NCBI GenBank assembly: GCA_015075005.1
Contig: JABTVC010000003.1
Coordinates: 62,001 to 126,000, forward strand
Source of the DNA: Planctomycetia bacterium
GTDB taxonomy: Bacteria > Planctomycetota > Brocadiia > Brocadiales > Brocadiaceae
Direction of reading: 5' to 3'
DNA: 64,000 nt
In this document: piece after piece, positions 23,134 to 32,617 of the stretch
Numbering within the stretch: the first letter of the stretch is position 1
Layout of the letters: each line of letters begins with the position of its first letter
The notes under the pieces: generated by a model
Database searches by the model: none
What the model saw: the letters and a program-made list of their open reading frames with translations, nothing else
What the model was told of the DNA's origin: nothing
Program-made: the position numbers and the translations under genes

Positions 23134-24012
23134 ATGACAGAGTCACACAAACAGAGAGATAGGAGTTCAAAGACTAAACCACGCATGAGAGGAAAAAGCC
23201 TAACGGCAGCAGACGTGCAGAAATTTCAGGAAATGATTTATCAGCACTATCGGGAGCACGGTCGTAAATTTCCCTGGAGAACGACACACAACCCTTACCA
23301 CATACTCGTCTCAGAGGTTATGCTTCAGCAGACCCAGGTGCAGAGAATTATGGGAAAGTATGAACCGTTTATCAAGGCATTTCCGGATTTTCCCTCTCTT
23401 GTGCGGGTACCACTGCGCACGGTGTTCAGGGAATGGCAGGGATTGGGTTACAATCGCCGGGCAATAGCGTTGAAACAGATTGCCCAAAGGGTTATGGAAG
23501 AATTTCGTGGTAGTCTTCCCTCTTCTGTCGAAACGTTAATAACTTTTCCTGGAATCGGTCGGGCGACCGCTTCCTCAATTTCTGTCTTTGCATTTCATAA
23601 ACCTGCGGTCTTCATTGAGACAAATATACGCAGGGTATTTATCCATATATTTTTCCATGACAAGACGCATATCAGGGATGCTGAAATTCTTCCCCTGGTA
23701 GAAAAGACCCTAGATACTTCCGATCCCCGGAAGTGGTATTATGCCCTCATGGATTATGGAGTAATGCTGAAACAGAAGTATGAAAATCCAAACAGGAGAA
23801 GCGCTCATTACCAAAAACAGTCTCCATTTCAAGGTTCCAATAGACAAGTGCGCGGAATGATTCTTAAAGTCCTTGTCAACGAATCATATATTTCCGAATG
23901 TGAACTTGCGCAAAAACTTCAAATAGACCAGGAAAAACTGAAAACCAGTCTTGTTCAATTAGAAAAAGAAGGGTTTATTAAGAGCAAAAAGAAGAGATTT
24001 GCCTTGGCATAA
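23134..24012 (+). CDS. HhH-GPD DNA glycosylase, MutY-like without Fe-S cluster
   Basis: 292 residues from ATG 23134 (AGAGGGA five bases upstream); the frame is open from 23062. The HhH-GPD core contains FPWRTTHNPYHILVSEVMLQ with the MutY-type Glu (E61), QTQVQRI, and the hairpin TFPGIGRATASSI (137-149). The catalytic Asp region reads FIETNIRRVF, with Glu at position 162 where MutY has Asp. The four-cysteine Fe-S loop and the NUDIX-like 8-oxoG domain are absent; the C-terminus instead is a winged-helix (SECELAQKLQIDQEKLKTSL). Likely a base-excision enzyme, but substrate unclear. Confidence 0.82.
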   Translation: MTESHKQRDRSSKTKPRMRGKSLTAADVQKFQEMIYQHYREHGRKFPWRTTHNPYHILVSEVMLQQTQVQRIMGKYEPFIKAFPDFPSLVRVPLRTVFREWQGLGYNRRAIALKQIAQRVMEEFRGSLPSSVETLITFPGIGRATASSISVFAFHKPAVFIETNIRRVFIHIFFHDKTHIRDAEILPLVEKTLDTSDPRKWYYALMDYGVMLKQKYENPNRRSAHYQKQSPFQGSNRQVRGMILKVLVNESYISECELAQKLQIDQEKLKTSLVQLEKEGFIKSKKKRFALA

Positions 24013-24442
24013 TTCCCTTAATTTCATATTTTTTATTAACACATGGCTGTAACCTGTTCGTGCTGCTTTCATGTTCTTCAGATGCTGAAGACACGTGAGG
24101 CTTGTTTAAAATCTCTACGAACGTACAAAAAAACCGCACAGAGTATTTTTACTAATCAACTTTTGCAAGCGAAGAAATTTAATAATTTGCAAGTAATTAA
24201 TTGATATTCAAAGGTGTCCGGCTGAATACACCGCGAATATAAAAAGTGCGTCCTCTATCGCTATCGGCAAATCGCCTTTAAACCATCTTAAAACAACGAG
24301 GCATAGCGTTTGCTTATTCTAAACAAACATAAGTTTCGGCAACAAAAACAAGTTCGGTGTTATTGCGTCGTCCAGAACTGTTTGTGATATAACAAAAACG
24401 ATGCGACCCAAATGATCTAAAGGAAGACGCATCCCCGATCTG
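24013..24442. other. Intergenic region without visible gene
   Basis: About 430 bases between the glycosylase and the amidase. No reading frame, RNA gene, strong hairpin or repeat that I could identify on either strand. Confidence 0.5.
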
Positions 24443-25138
24443 ATGGATTTTGGTCTTATGAGAAACCTTGGCGTCTCAGGTGATTTGTTCGTGTTAAACA
24501 TATCCAGGAAAATAGGCATACACTTTCAGAGAAATGTATGTATTTGCGTGTCTCTTCTTGTAATTCCTGGTATATATGGTTGTTATACGCCGCCAACTAT
24601 CACAACAATGACCCCTTTAAAAACTCGCGAACGTGTTATAACTACTCCGAATCCCCCAAAAAGGATGAAACCTTATATTGTAACCCAACTGGATCGGTAT
24701 TTTGTACGAGGCTGGAAGCACATCGTTATCCATCATAGCGCCTCGGCGTCCGGTAGTGCCGCTGAATTTGACAGATTTCACAGAGAAAAAAGGGGATGGG
24801 AAAACGGTTTGGGATATCATTTTGTGATAGGGAACGGAAACGGTACCCGCGATGGAGAAATTGAGATCGGTAATCGATGGATAAATCAGATAGCTGGTGC
24901 CCATGCCGGTGTGGAAGAATACAATCATTATGGCATAGGCATATGCCTTGTGGGAAACTTTAACCAATCTTCACCAACGGCCGCACAAATGGCTTCACTT
25001 TCGGTATTGGTTGAATATCTACAGAACAGATGTCATATCGCTCCTGAAGATGTTATAATGCACCGGCATTGCAGACAGACGGATTGCCCCGGCCGAAACT
25101 TCCCTTATTATAAATTGCTTGCTAATACTTATTTCTAG
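24443..25138 (+). CDS. N-acetylmuramoyl-L-alanine amidase, lipoprotein type
   Basis: 231 residues; the start could also be ATG 24458. Hydrophobic segment with lipobox IYGC (about residues 30-51) suggests membrane anchoring. The catalytic domain (about 90-228) is Amidase_2/PGRP: zinc ligands in IVIHHSAS and in the C-terminal HCRQTDCPG, with GYHFVIGNGNG and AGAHAGVEEYNHYGIGICLVG between. It cleaves the amide bond between muramic acid and L-Ala in peptidoglycan. Single gene. Confidence 0.9.
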   Translation: MDFGLMRNLGVSGDLFVLNISRKIGIHFQRNVCICVSLLVIPGIYGCYTPPTITTMTPLKTRERVITTPNPPKRMKPYIVTQLDRYFVRGWKHIVIHHSASASGSAAEFDRFHREKRGWENGLGYHFVIGNGNGTRDGEIEIGNRWINQIAGAHAGVEEYNHYGIGICLVGNFNQSSPTAAQMASLSVLVEYLQNRCHIAPEDVIMHRHCRQTDCPGRNFPYYKLLANTYF

Positions 25139-25320
25139 GCTATCCGAGAATGTAGGTTTTCTTGAATTTAAGCCCCATTGTTTTTCGCTTGACATCGTAC
25201 AAACAAAAATGCTAAATAGCGCTACTTTTGCAATATAGAAACCATCAGCGAACTGTAAAGTAAGGTAGAGATTTTTTTTCACTAGACTTCAATTGAATAT
25301 ATTTTGGAGGGAAAAAGATA

Positions 25321-25950
25321 ATGCATACCGTCATCTTAAAGAAAAGATTATTAAGTCCGATTTTGGCCAGTATTTCGATGCTTGTTTTAGGTTTAACTTC
25401 TTATGCTTCAGACAGCAAAGGCGATCTCAATATACCATCGATAACAATTATTCAAAATGATGGAAATTCATGCCTTGCTCGTATCAATGTAAAAAACGAA
25501 GGGAAGAATGGACTTGGAAAATTAGCAGAACTTGATCCGAAGTTTGTTTCATCGTCACCAGCGATTGTAGCATATACCGCTTTTTCAGGTTTTGAAGTAG
25601 CTTTAGATAATGGAAGCATCGCACTGATTCATGAACCCCTGACTTCCTCAGACGCAACCAGTCTTTATGTAACTTTTCGATCAAGTCAGGAAATGTCTTT
25701 AAACGAGACAGAATGGAAATTATATAAATATGACGAAAATTTAGTTTCGAATGCTTATGACTCGAAAAAAATAAATTATAATGATTTTCAAATGGATTCC
25801 AATTCTTATTACTTTGCTTCGTGGAGTCCAAATCCAGACGATGATGATAAGCCATTGGTTAAGGGATTGTATCTCTGCAAGGTAACAGTAAAAGCTAAGA
25901 AGTCTGCCCTAAAAAGCACCGTTAAATTTAAATTTGAGGTTACTAAATAA
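25321..25950 (+). CDS. Secreted protein of unknown function
   Basis: 209 residues with a strong ribosome-binding site (GGAGGG). Signal peptide about 1-29 (LLSPILASISMLVLGLTSYA then S). The mature part is beta-rich and acidic with no cysteine pairs or motif I recognise; it ends KSTVKFKFEVTK like an edge strand of an Ig-like fold. A perfect hairpin follows directly. Periplasmic or exported; function unknown. Confidence 0.65.
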   Translation: MHTVILKKRLLSPILASISMLVLGLTSYASDSKGDLNIPSITIIQNDGNSCLARINVKNEGKNGLGKLAELDPKFVSSSPAIVAYTAFSGFEVALDNGSIALIHEPLTSSDATSLYVTFRSSQEMSLNETEWKLYKYDENLVSNAYDSKKINYNDFQMDSNSYYFASWSPNPDDDDKPLVKGLYLCKVTVKAKKSALKSTVKFKFEVTK

Positions 25951-25983
25951 TTCCCAACTTTAATCTCCGATTAAAGTTGGGAA
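25951..25983 (+). terminator. Hairpin after the secreted-protein gene
   Basis: TTCCCAACTTTAATC, TCC loop, GATTAAAGTTGGGAA: a perfect 15-bp stem starting at the base after the stop codon. No T run follows. Probable transcript end. The next 365 bases, up to ribH, contain only an unsupported frame (26027-26293). Confidence 0.65.
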
Positions 25984-26349
25984 TTCAAGGAGACAAAAGC
26001 ACGCTTGCCTTTAAATTTGTACGTGATTGCCGTCTACTTTGTCGGGAAAAAGTCGTCTTAGTAACGGGCAACTATTTCCCGGCAAAGCTGGATTCGTTAT
26101 CGATTTTCTCCTGATACATCCTTATGCCATCCTGATCAATCTTCAGGTGATTCCTGTCTTGTTCGTTCCCGATGAGGATTTTACAACAAATCCCTGTAGT
26201 AACATAACATCCTACAAAAAAACCTTGAAAGATTTATGGGTATATGCTAACATCACGCATTGTGAACGCACGGTGATTTTTGGCGCAGTATAGCCACAGC
26301 AAAATCCAATTACGTATATTAGAGAAGGAATAAAAAGAAAGGAAGTTTT

Positions 26350-26844
26350 GTGGGTGTAGAATTCCAGGGAAATTTAATTGGTACCGGGAAGGTTTTTGGA
26401 ATTATTATTAGCCGATACAATAACTTTATATCACAGCGTTTGTTGGATGGTGCAATTGATGGACTTATTAGGCACGATGTAAAAGAAGATGATATTGATA
26501 TTTTTTGGGTACCGGGCGCCTGCGAAATACCGATTGCAGCACTTAAGGCGGCGCAAAGTGGTAAATATCACGCATTAATTTGTTTAGGCGCCGTTATGCG
26601 TGGAGAAACCCCCCATTTCGACTATGTCTCGAACGAATCAGCCAAAGGCATTGCACACGTTGGATTATCCACGGGCATTCCAACCATTTATGGCGTTATC
26701 ACAACAGAGACACTGGAACAGGCTATTAATCGTGCCGGTGCGAAGACCGGAAATAAAGGGTCAGAAGCAGCCTTATCAGCTATAGAAATGGCAAATCTTT
26801 TTGATCAAATACAAGCCGGCGTAAAAACCGTTAAAAGGCATTGA
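26350..26844 (+). CDS. ribH: 6,7-dimethyl-8-ribityllumazine synthase
   Basis: Joins the ribityl-pyrimidine and dihydroxybutanone phosphate, the penultimate riboflavin step. 164 residues, GTG start with GGAAG upstream. Family segments: [27 protein letters not shown] (substrate loop), [16 protein letters not shown] with the catalytic His, and [15 protein letters not shown]. The nusB-containing gene follows 78 bases later, a pairing (ribH-nusB) seen widely in bacteria. Confidence 0.95.
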   Translation: MGVEFQGNLIGTGKVFGIIISRYNNFISQRLLDGAIDGLIRHDVKEDDIDIFWVPGACEIPIAALKAAQSGKYHALICLGAVMRGETPHFDYVSNESAKGIAHVGLSTGIPTIYGVITTETLEQAINRAGAKTGNKGSEAALSAIEMANLFDQIQAGVKTVKRH

Positions 26845-26922
26845 CTTATTCATGGCATTGTTTTTCGCCTGCTCTTCCGTGTAACTCCGTATTTCAAACT
26901 ATAACAGAAATCGTGATATCCC

Positions 26923-28206
26923 ATGCGTAACAGAACAATTGCCCGCGAAATCGCCCTGCAAGCCCTTTATCAACTTGATCTGCGCGGTGACGACATTATT
27001 AATGAGATAGATAATTTTTGCAAAAAAAGCACGGAAAAGCACGACGTATACCAGTTTACCTCGGTACTTGTCAAAGGGTGCCGGTCACATATCAAAGAAA
27101 TCGATGAAACGATATCGAAGGTCACAGAACATTGGGAATTACGTCGTATGGCTATTATCGACAAAAACATTTTACGTCTTGGAGTTTATGAACTCTTGCA
27201 TAGAAATGATATCCCACCAAAAGTATCAATCAACGAGGCAATAGAGCTTGCCAAAAAATTCAGCACAAAAAATTCAGGAACATTTGTGAATGGGATTTTA
27301 GACAAGATTTATACACAGTATGGAAACGGAAAACTGAAGAACGATGCGTGTCCCCACATGCTTCAGGACGGGACAGAAATTAACTATGGAGACTCAGACC
27401 TGCACATACACACGAACTACTCCGACGGCACAATGACACCGGAAGAGGTTGTTGATGAAGCCATCCGTCTTGGCGTCTCAACTATTGCGATTACGGACCA
27501 CGACACAATTGATGGTCTTATGATTGCCTGTCGTTACGGACAGGGCAAAAATCTCCACATCATACCGGGCATAGAATTTTCTTCATATCTCAGTCCTTCG
27601 GAGATTCATATCCTTGGATATTTTATTGATGTGCATAATAATTATTTACAAGAAATTATAAAACAAGCCCGCGAAGATCGCATAAAGCGTATTTATGATA
27701 TGGCCGAAAAGTTACAGAAGCTCCGGGTTGATATTAATCCACAGGAAATTTTAACCCTTGCGGGGAAAGGCTCACCCGGGCGCATGCATGTGGCAGAAAC
27801 AATTTGGAAACATGGCTATTGCGATAGTATTTTAGCGTCGTTTTCAAAATACATAGGAGATAATAAACCGGCGTATGTCCCTAAAAAAACTTTAACGCCG
27901 CAACAAGCCATTGAATTAATCATAGCTGCGGGTGGGGTAGCTGTTCTGGCCCATCCAGGACTAACCCACAGGGATATCGTCATTGAAGATATGGTAAAAT
28001 GTGGCTTGCAAGGGATTGAGGTATATTATCCATCGCACACCCCACAGGCTATCCGGAAATATGTCGCGATAGCAAAGAAATACAACCTGGCAATGACCGG
28101 AGGCTCAGATTTTCACGGCGAAAGGAGGACGGACAGCCCTATTGCCAAAGTAACCGTAGCGGGCGATCTTGTTAGCAAGCTAAGGGAAAAATGTCCTCCC
28201 CGGTGA
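26923..28206 (+). CDS. nusB: NusB-PHP fusion protein
   Basis: 427 residues in one continuous frame. Residues 1-138 are a complete NusB: RNRTIAREIALQALYQLDL, the RNA-binding helix region, and VSINEAIELAKKFSTKNSGT with FVNGILDKI. Residues 155-425 are a PHP phosphoesterase of the TrpH/RNase AM type: DLHIHTNYSDGT (159-170), ITDHDTIDG, PGIEFSSYL, VLAHPGL and GGSDFHG supply the metal ligands. NusB acts in rRNA antitermination with NusE; TrpH/YciV-type PHP proteins (RNase AM in E. coli) trim rRNA 5' ends. A fused protein could link rRNA transcription to processing; that link is inference. Located between ribH and ftsY. Confidence 0.93.
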   Translation: MRNRTIAREIALQALYQLDLRGDDIINEIDNFCKKSTEKHDVYQFTSVLVKGCRSHIKEIDETISKVTEHWELRRMAIIDKNILRLGVYELLHRNDIPPKVSINEAIELAKKFSTKNSGTFVNGILDKIYTQYGNGKLKNDACPHMLQDGTEINYGDSDLHIHTNYSDGTMTPEEVVDEAIRLGVSTIAITDHDTIDGLMIACRYGQGKNLHIIPGIEFSSYLSPSEIHILGYFIDVHNNYLQEIIKQAREDRIKRIYDMAEKLQKLRVDINPQEILTLAGKGSPGRMHVAETIWKHGYCDSILASFSKYIGDNKPAYVPKKTLTPQQAIELIIAAGGVAVLAHPGLTHRDIVIEDMVKCGLQGIEVYYPSHTPQAIRKYVAIAKKYNLAMTGGSDFHGERRTDSPIAKVTVAGDLVSKLREKCPPR

Positions 28207-28327
28207 AATAGTTTATTATATACTTAACGTCTGAACATGCATAGCTTGCCGAAAGGATCACAAATACATGTGCATTTTTCTTTGTAAAACGGTCTATTTG
28301 TAATAATCTCACGGAGACAATAACCCC

Positions 28328-29668
28328 ATGGAACAGCCCTCAAAAAAAGACAGAGACACCTTGGTTGAAAAAAAAGCAGGGATACCGGAAACCACTACTC
28401 TAAAAGAAATCACAGAACGGCAACCGGTGGGTTTATCAGATAATAGAAAGAACGACCTGGGGAAAACCAAAAGGAGTTTTTGGTACCGGCTAAAAAATTT
28501 CACTTTTGAAGCGCCGAAAACGGTCGTTATAGAAGGCGATACGATAAAGCTCGTTCCGGTCTCACCAGAAACCGCTGCGCTCAAAACGGATATTGAAAAG
28601 CCACCTTCGTTCATCCAGGAAAGTTCCGTCTCAATCTTACCCGAAACAGCGATTGTTAGAGGTGAGACGGAAGTTCAAATCCCGGCTCCACCCGAAGCGA
28701 TGGTTGCTCCCTTACCGGAAACGATCATTGATGAAGCGCCCATTGAAGAAGAAATTTTAGTTTCATCAGAAAAACTCAAGAAGGGCTTAGAGAAAACCCG
28801 CAGTCGTTTTTGGTCTCGCCTGAAAAACCTCTTTTCTTTCCGGAGAAATATTGATGAATCTGTCCTTGAGGAATTGGAGGACATCCTGATTGGCGCGGAT
28901 ATTGGCGCAAAATCGGTTCAAAAATTAATTCATGAAATACATGAAGCATGGAAATCCAAAACAATAACCGAAACCTCACAGATACAAGACTTTATAAAAG
29001 ACAGGCTCAAAGAAAGTTTACGGGCGCTTCAAACCGATGTCAATTATGCCCCCGTCCCCCCCACGGTGATTATGGTTGTGGGCGTAAATGGGGTGGGTAA
29101 GACAACTGCCATAGCAAAACTCGCAAACTCTTTCATTAAGGACGGTAAAAAAGTCATGGTGGCTGCAAGCGATACATTTCGGGCGGCTGCAGTGGAACAG
29201 CTGGATATTTGGAGTAAACGTATTGGGGCTGAGATTGTAAAGCACCAAACCGGTTCTGACCCGGCCGCAGTAGCATACGATGCCCTGGAAGCAAGTATCG
29301 CAAGGAGCATGGATGTAGTAATTGTGGATACTGCCGGGCGTCTTCATACCCACGAAAACCTCATGAACGAACTGAGTAAGATTAAACGGGTTATTTCCAA
29401 AAGAATCCCTGGCGCTCCTCATGAAGTCCTCATGGTACTCGACGCTACAACCGGGCAAAACGCCCTCTCCCAGGCTAAGATGTTTAAACAAGCCGTAGAT
29501 GTTACCGGGATATTTTTGGCAAAGCTGGATGGCACGGCAAAAGGTGGTTTTGTGCTTGGCATGCGCAACGAAATAAACATCCCGGTAAAATATATCGGAC
29601 TTGGTGAAAAAGCAGATGATATAGAAAAATTTAACCCAGATGCCTTTGTCGATGCCTTGTTTGAGTGA
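28328..29668 (+). CDS. ftsY: Signal recognition particle receptor FtsY
   Basis: 446 residues. The SRP receptor GTPase docks ribosome-SRP complexes at the membrane. The C-terminal NG domain (about 165-446) has [14 protein letters not shown], the IBD-containing region [31 protein letters not shown] and [10 protein letters not shown]. The N-terminal A domain is acidic and Pro/Glu-rich and contains a short duplicated motif, FWYRLKNF (about 57-64) and FWSRLKNLF (about 161-169), a likely amphipathic membrane-contact helix. sdhB-like gene starts 5 bases after its stop. Confidence 0.95.
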   Translation: MEQPSKKDRDTLVEKKAGIPETTTLKEITERQPVGLSDNRKNDLGKTKRSFWYRLKNFTFEAPKTVVIEGDTIKLVPVSPETAALKTDIEKPPSFIQESSVSILPETAIVRGETEVQIPAPPEAMVAPLPETIIDEAPIEEEILVSSEKLKKGLEKTRSRFWSRLKNLFSFRRNIDESVLEELEDILIGADIGAKSVQKLIHEIHEAWKSKTITETSQIQDFIKDRLKESLRALQTDVNYAPVPPTVIMVVGVNGVGKTTAIAKLANSFIKDGKKVMVAASDTFRAAAVEQLDIWSKRIGAEIVKHQTGSDPAAVAYDALEASIARSMDVVIVDTAGRLHTHENLMNELSKIKRVISKRIPGAPHEVLMVLDATTGQNALSQAKMFKQAVDVTGIFLAKLDGTAKGGFVLGMRNEINIPVKYIGLGEKADDIEKFNPDAFVDALFE

Positions 29669-29672
29669 TACC

Positions 29673-30395
29673 ATGCGAACACAAGAAGCGGTTTTTTTCC
29701 ATATCTTTCGGTTTCATCCGGATAATGATAAAAAGCCGTACCTTCAGAAATTCGAAGTTCCTTTTATCCGAAAAGACCTAACCGTACTTGAGGGACTTTA
29801 TTATATTCAGCAACGACTGGATGACTCTCTGGCCTTTCGGTCTTCCTGCAGAGCGGCTATTTGTGGTTCTTGTGCCATGCACATCAACGGAAAGTATCGC
29901 CTTGCCTGCAACACCCAGGTTTCGGAACTCAAAACCAACACGATTACGATTCGCCCCCTTGCCCACATGCCCATTATCAAAGACCTTGTTGTTGATATGA
30001 AGCCTTTCTGGGAAAAATATGAGTACATTAAGCCGTACTTGATACCTGGTAAACCATTGCCAGCGACGGGAGAACGCTTGCAGAGTCCGGAGGAAAGGGT
30101 GAAAGCCGACCTCCTGATTGATTGCATCCTGTGCGCCTGCTGCCATTCCTCGTGTCCGGTCACAGCATCACATAAAAAGTATCTTGGCCCTATGTCTTTT
30201 CTGAATATAGACCGGTTTGTATCTGACACACGGGATAGCGCAAAGGAGGAACGCCTGGCAATTGTAAACGACGAACATGGCGTATGGCGTTGCCATACAA
30301 TCTTTAACTGTCAGGAGGTATGTCCCAAGGATTTGAATCCGAGTGGTTCTATTGCCCATTTAAAGATGGAAATTATTAAAAACAAAATCCGGTAA
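29673..30395 (+). CDS. sdhB: Succinate dehydrogenase/fumarate reductase Fe-S subunit
   Basis: 240 residues from ATG 29673. N-terminal 2Fe-2S domain: SSCRAAICGSCAMHING with a later C (ACNTQ). C-terminal domain: CILCACCHSSCP for the 4Fe-4S cluster and further Cys in WRCHTIFNCQEVCPKDLNP for the 3Fe-4S and 4Fe-4S clusters. Neither the flavoprotein (SdhA) nor a membrane anchor is nearby, so the partner must be encoded elsewhere. Short spacing to ftsY suggests co-transcription. Confidence 0.9.
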   Translation: MRTQEAVFFHIFRFHPDNDKKPYLQKFEVPFIRKDLTVLEGLYYIQQRLDDSLAFRSSCRAAICGSCAMHINGKYRLACNTQVSELKTNTITIRPLAHMPIIKDLVVDMKPFWEKYEYIKPYLIPGKPLPATGERLQSPEERVKADLLIDCILCACCHSSCPVTASHKKYLGPMSFLNIDRFVSDTRDSAKEERLAIVNDEHGVWRCHTIFNCQEVCPKDLNPSGSIAHLKMEIIKNKIR

Positions 30396-30423
30396 AAATA
30401 TTTATGAATGGAGGGAGGCAAAC

Positions 30424-30552
30424 ATGGAAGAAAAGAAAAAAATTGTAGTTGTTGCAAGAGCAGAGGGTATTGAAATTATTGTAGAAGGTGAAAAGGACAC
30501 GGATGATTACGAACTTCTCCTTTCAAAGACTCAGGCAGTGGAGCTGCAATGA
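30424..30552 (+). CDS. Small hypothetical protein
   Basis: 42 residues (MEEKKKIVVVARAEGIEIIV...), preceded by GGAGGGAGG at ideal distance. Two short beta strands then an acidic stretch and helix. Too short for a family call. Lies between the sdhB-like and LOG genes on the same strand. Confidence 0.5.
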   Translation: MEEKKKIVVVARAEGIEIIVEGEKDTDDYELLLSKTQAVELQ

Positions 30553-30600
30553 ACATCCTGAATACCCTTTACAAAACGGGCGTAAAGATATAGGCGCCCT

Positions 30601-31203
30601 ATGGGAGATAATGACTCCATAAAACGCATCTGTGTGTTTTGTGGTTCCAGAACAGGCAATCGGCCAGTGTATGCGGACGTCGCTCAACAACTGGGCAAGG
30701 CTATCGTATCGCATGGAATTGGGCTTGTCTATGGCGGAGGGAGTATTGGTCTGATGGGAGATATTGCGGATGCTGTTTTAAGAGAAAAGGGAAACGTACT
30801 TGGTGTAATCCCTCATGCCCTGGCTTCCAAAGAGTTTGCCCATACTGGTCTTACAGAACTCAGAATGGTGTCAAGTATGCATGAACGCAAGGCCATGATG
30901 GTGGAATTATCCGATGCTTTTATTGCAATGCCAGGCGGTTTTGGTACCTTTGATGAGTTCTTCGAGATTCTTACCTGGGCACAACTGGGACTGCATGCAA
31001 AGCCGATTGGATTGCTCAATGTTGAAGGATATTTTGATTTATTGCTGGCATTCATTAACCATGTATTAGAGGAGCGTTTTATACAAACCAAACACCACGG
31101 CTTGATTACGACATCTCGTTATCCCGATGAACTAATATCGGAACTCATCCGCTGTAAACCCATCCGGGATATTCCCCAACTAATCGATTGGAAAGAGACA
31201 TAA
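30601..31203 (+). CDS. LOG-family nucleotide phosphoribohydrolase
   Basis: 200 residues. Signature PGGFGTFDEFFEILTWAQLG (about 103-122) with the nucleotide-binding GGGSIGLMG near 41-49 defines the LOG/TIGR00730 family. Members release the free base from AMP-type 5'-phosphates (cytokinin activation in plants, general pyrimidine/purine nucleotide hydrolysis in bacteria). Likely cytosolic, co-transcribed with the preceding genes. Confidence 0.9.
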   Translation: MGDNDSIKRICVFCGSRTGNRPVYADVAQQLGKAIVSHGIGLVYGGGSIGLMGDIADAVLREKGNVLGVIPHALASKEFAHTGLTELRMVSSMHERKAMMVELSDAFIAMPGGFGTFDEFFEILTWAQLGLHAKPIGLLNVEGYFDLLLAFINHVLEERFIQTKHHGLITTSRYPDELISELIRCKPIRDIPQLIDWKET

Positions 31204-31272
31204 AACAATCTTAATTTACACGGGATAGTTTTTGCCTTTGCTATTGCATCATCAAAACTCGTTTCCCAGGCT

Positions 31273-32154
31273 CTATTCGTTATGATGGTCACTGTGTGCG
31301 TCATTACTTTTACACTCGCATCCAAATTGAATTACCGTATGCCCGATCTTAAATTTTTCACTAAGGATACGGTTGATTTCCTTCGAAAGTTTAGTAGTAT
31401 CACTAATGAGCATGTCTTTTGTATCAATATGGCCACTCATCGAATACATACCTGAAGTGATTGTCCAAATGTGAATGTCATGGGCATCATCAACCCCGGA
31501 AATCTGTTTGAGGCTGTCAATGACATTCTCAATATTAATTCCCTTCGGTGTTGCTTCCAACAAAACTTCAACGGATTCCATGACCAGTTTATATGACCAG
31601 ATCAGGATGAGGACGCAAATCACAACACTAATGACAGGATCAATAATAAACCAGTTGGTATAATAAATAATACCAGCTCCAATTATAACACCCACAGAAG
31701 AAAGGGTGTCACCCAACATATGCAGAAATGCAGCCCTGACATTCAAGCTGTGTTCGTGTTCATGTCCGTGTCCGTGTCTATTCCCTTTCAGGATATATAC
31801 ACAGGCGATATTGGCGACTAAACCTATTAAGGCTATAATAAACATTCTGCCGCTTGATATGGTTTCCGGGTGCACAAAGCGGTGGTAAGCCTCATAAAAT
31901 ATCCACAGGCTAATCAGGAAGAGGGCTGCACCGTTGAACAAGGCTGCCAGTATCTCCACCCGAAAGAAGCCATAGGTCTTTTTTCCGGTAGGGGGTTTTG
32001 CGGCAAAATATAGCGCAAAAAGACTCACAAGCAATGCAAACAGGTGTGTAAGCATGTGGCCTGCATCGCTAATCAGGGCAAGACTATTGGTAATAATTCC
32101 TCCAACAACCTCCACGACAAAAATAGTACCCGTTATAACGCTCGCGAGTACCAA
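31273..32154 (-). CDS. Cation diffusion facilitator (Zn/Cd exporter)
   Basis: CDF transporter, six membrane helices. Metal site residues: SLALISDAGHMLTH (helix II, D and H), LHMLGDTLSSVG (helix V, H and D), and the His-rich loop HGHGHEHEH. The C-terminal cytosolic domain shows DDAHDIHIWTITSG. The only start codon in frame is TTG 32154, but the frame remains open to 32271 and the additional part (YYHIKDEHGCKHEYRAHERK) looks like genuine CDF N-terminus, so the true start was probably lost through a frameshift just upstream (ATG 32265 in another frame, after which AGGAGA occurs). Exports Zn2+ or related ions in exchange for protons. Confidence 0.88.
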   Translation of the reverse strand: MVLASVITGTIFVVEVVGGIITNSLALISDAGHMLTHLFALLVSLFALYFAAKPPTGKKTYGFFRVEILAALFNGAALFLISLWIFYEAYHRFVHPETISSGRMFIIALIGLVANIACVYILKGNRHGHGHEHEHSLNVRAAFLHMLGDTLSSVGVIIGAGIIYYTNWFIIDPVISVVICVLILIWSYKLVMESVEVLLEATPKGINIENVIDSLKQISGVDDAHDIHIWTITSGMYSMSGHIDTKDMLISDTTKLSKEINRILSEKFKIGHTVIQFGCECKSNDAHSDHHNE

Positions 32155-32279
32155 CCTCTTCCGCTCATGCGCCCTGTACTCGTGTTTACAACCATGCTCA
32201 TCTTTGATGTGGTAATAATCTATGCTATGGATGTTTTCGATGATGTATCTCCTCTTGTATAAATATGCATTTTAGAAAA

Positions 32280-32617
32280 AGTAATGTGCTTCAAAGCTGA
32301 ATTATAAATCTTCGAATGACTTAAAACAAACTTTTTCTATCCTAACCTGAACGAGTCGTAAGAGAAGCGCCTAAAATACGATATCCTTTTTCAGTAACTT
32401 TATATTCTTCAAGGCTTAAATAATAACATGTATTCAGCGTTCTCCGGTATTTTAGGATTTTCACGGCAATTTAATTGTATAAGAATTTTCAAATCTTCTA
32501 TCATTTTAAGGAAAAGTAGTATATAGTATATTGCATATGAGGTTTTTATACCGTCTGGTGTCAGATGGAATCTGTATACTTACATTTATGAAAATGTAAA
32601 CAAAACAGGAGATTTGA
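32280..32617. other. Promoter region of the RRM gene
   Basis: 340 bases between divergent genes. Very AT-rich around 32460-32600 and ending in CAGGAG before the RRM start codon. An unusually long leader would fit cold-regulated RNA-binding protein genes, but I see no defined motif. Confidence 0.35.

Noticed and set aside
26027-26293. Plus-strand frame of 88 codons upstream of ribH
   Set aside because: Composition does not look like a protein, no ribosome-binding site, and it begins after a transcription hairpin; left as intergenic.
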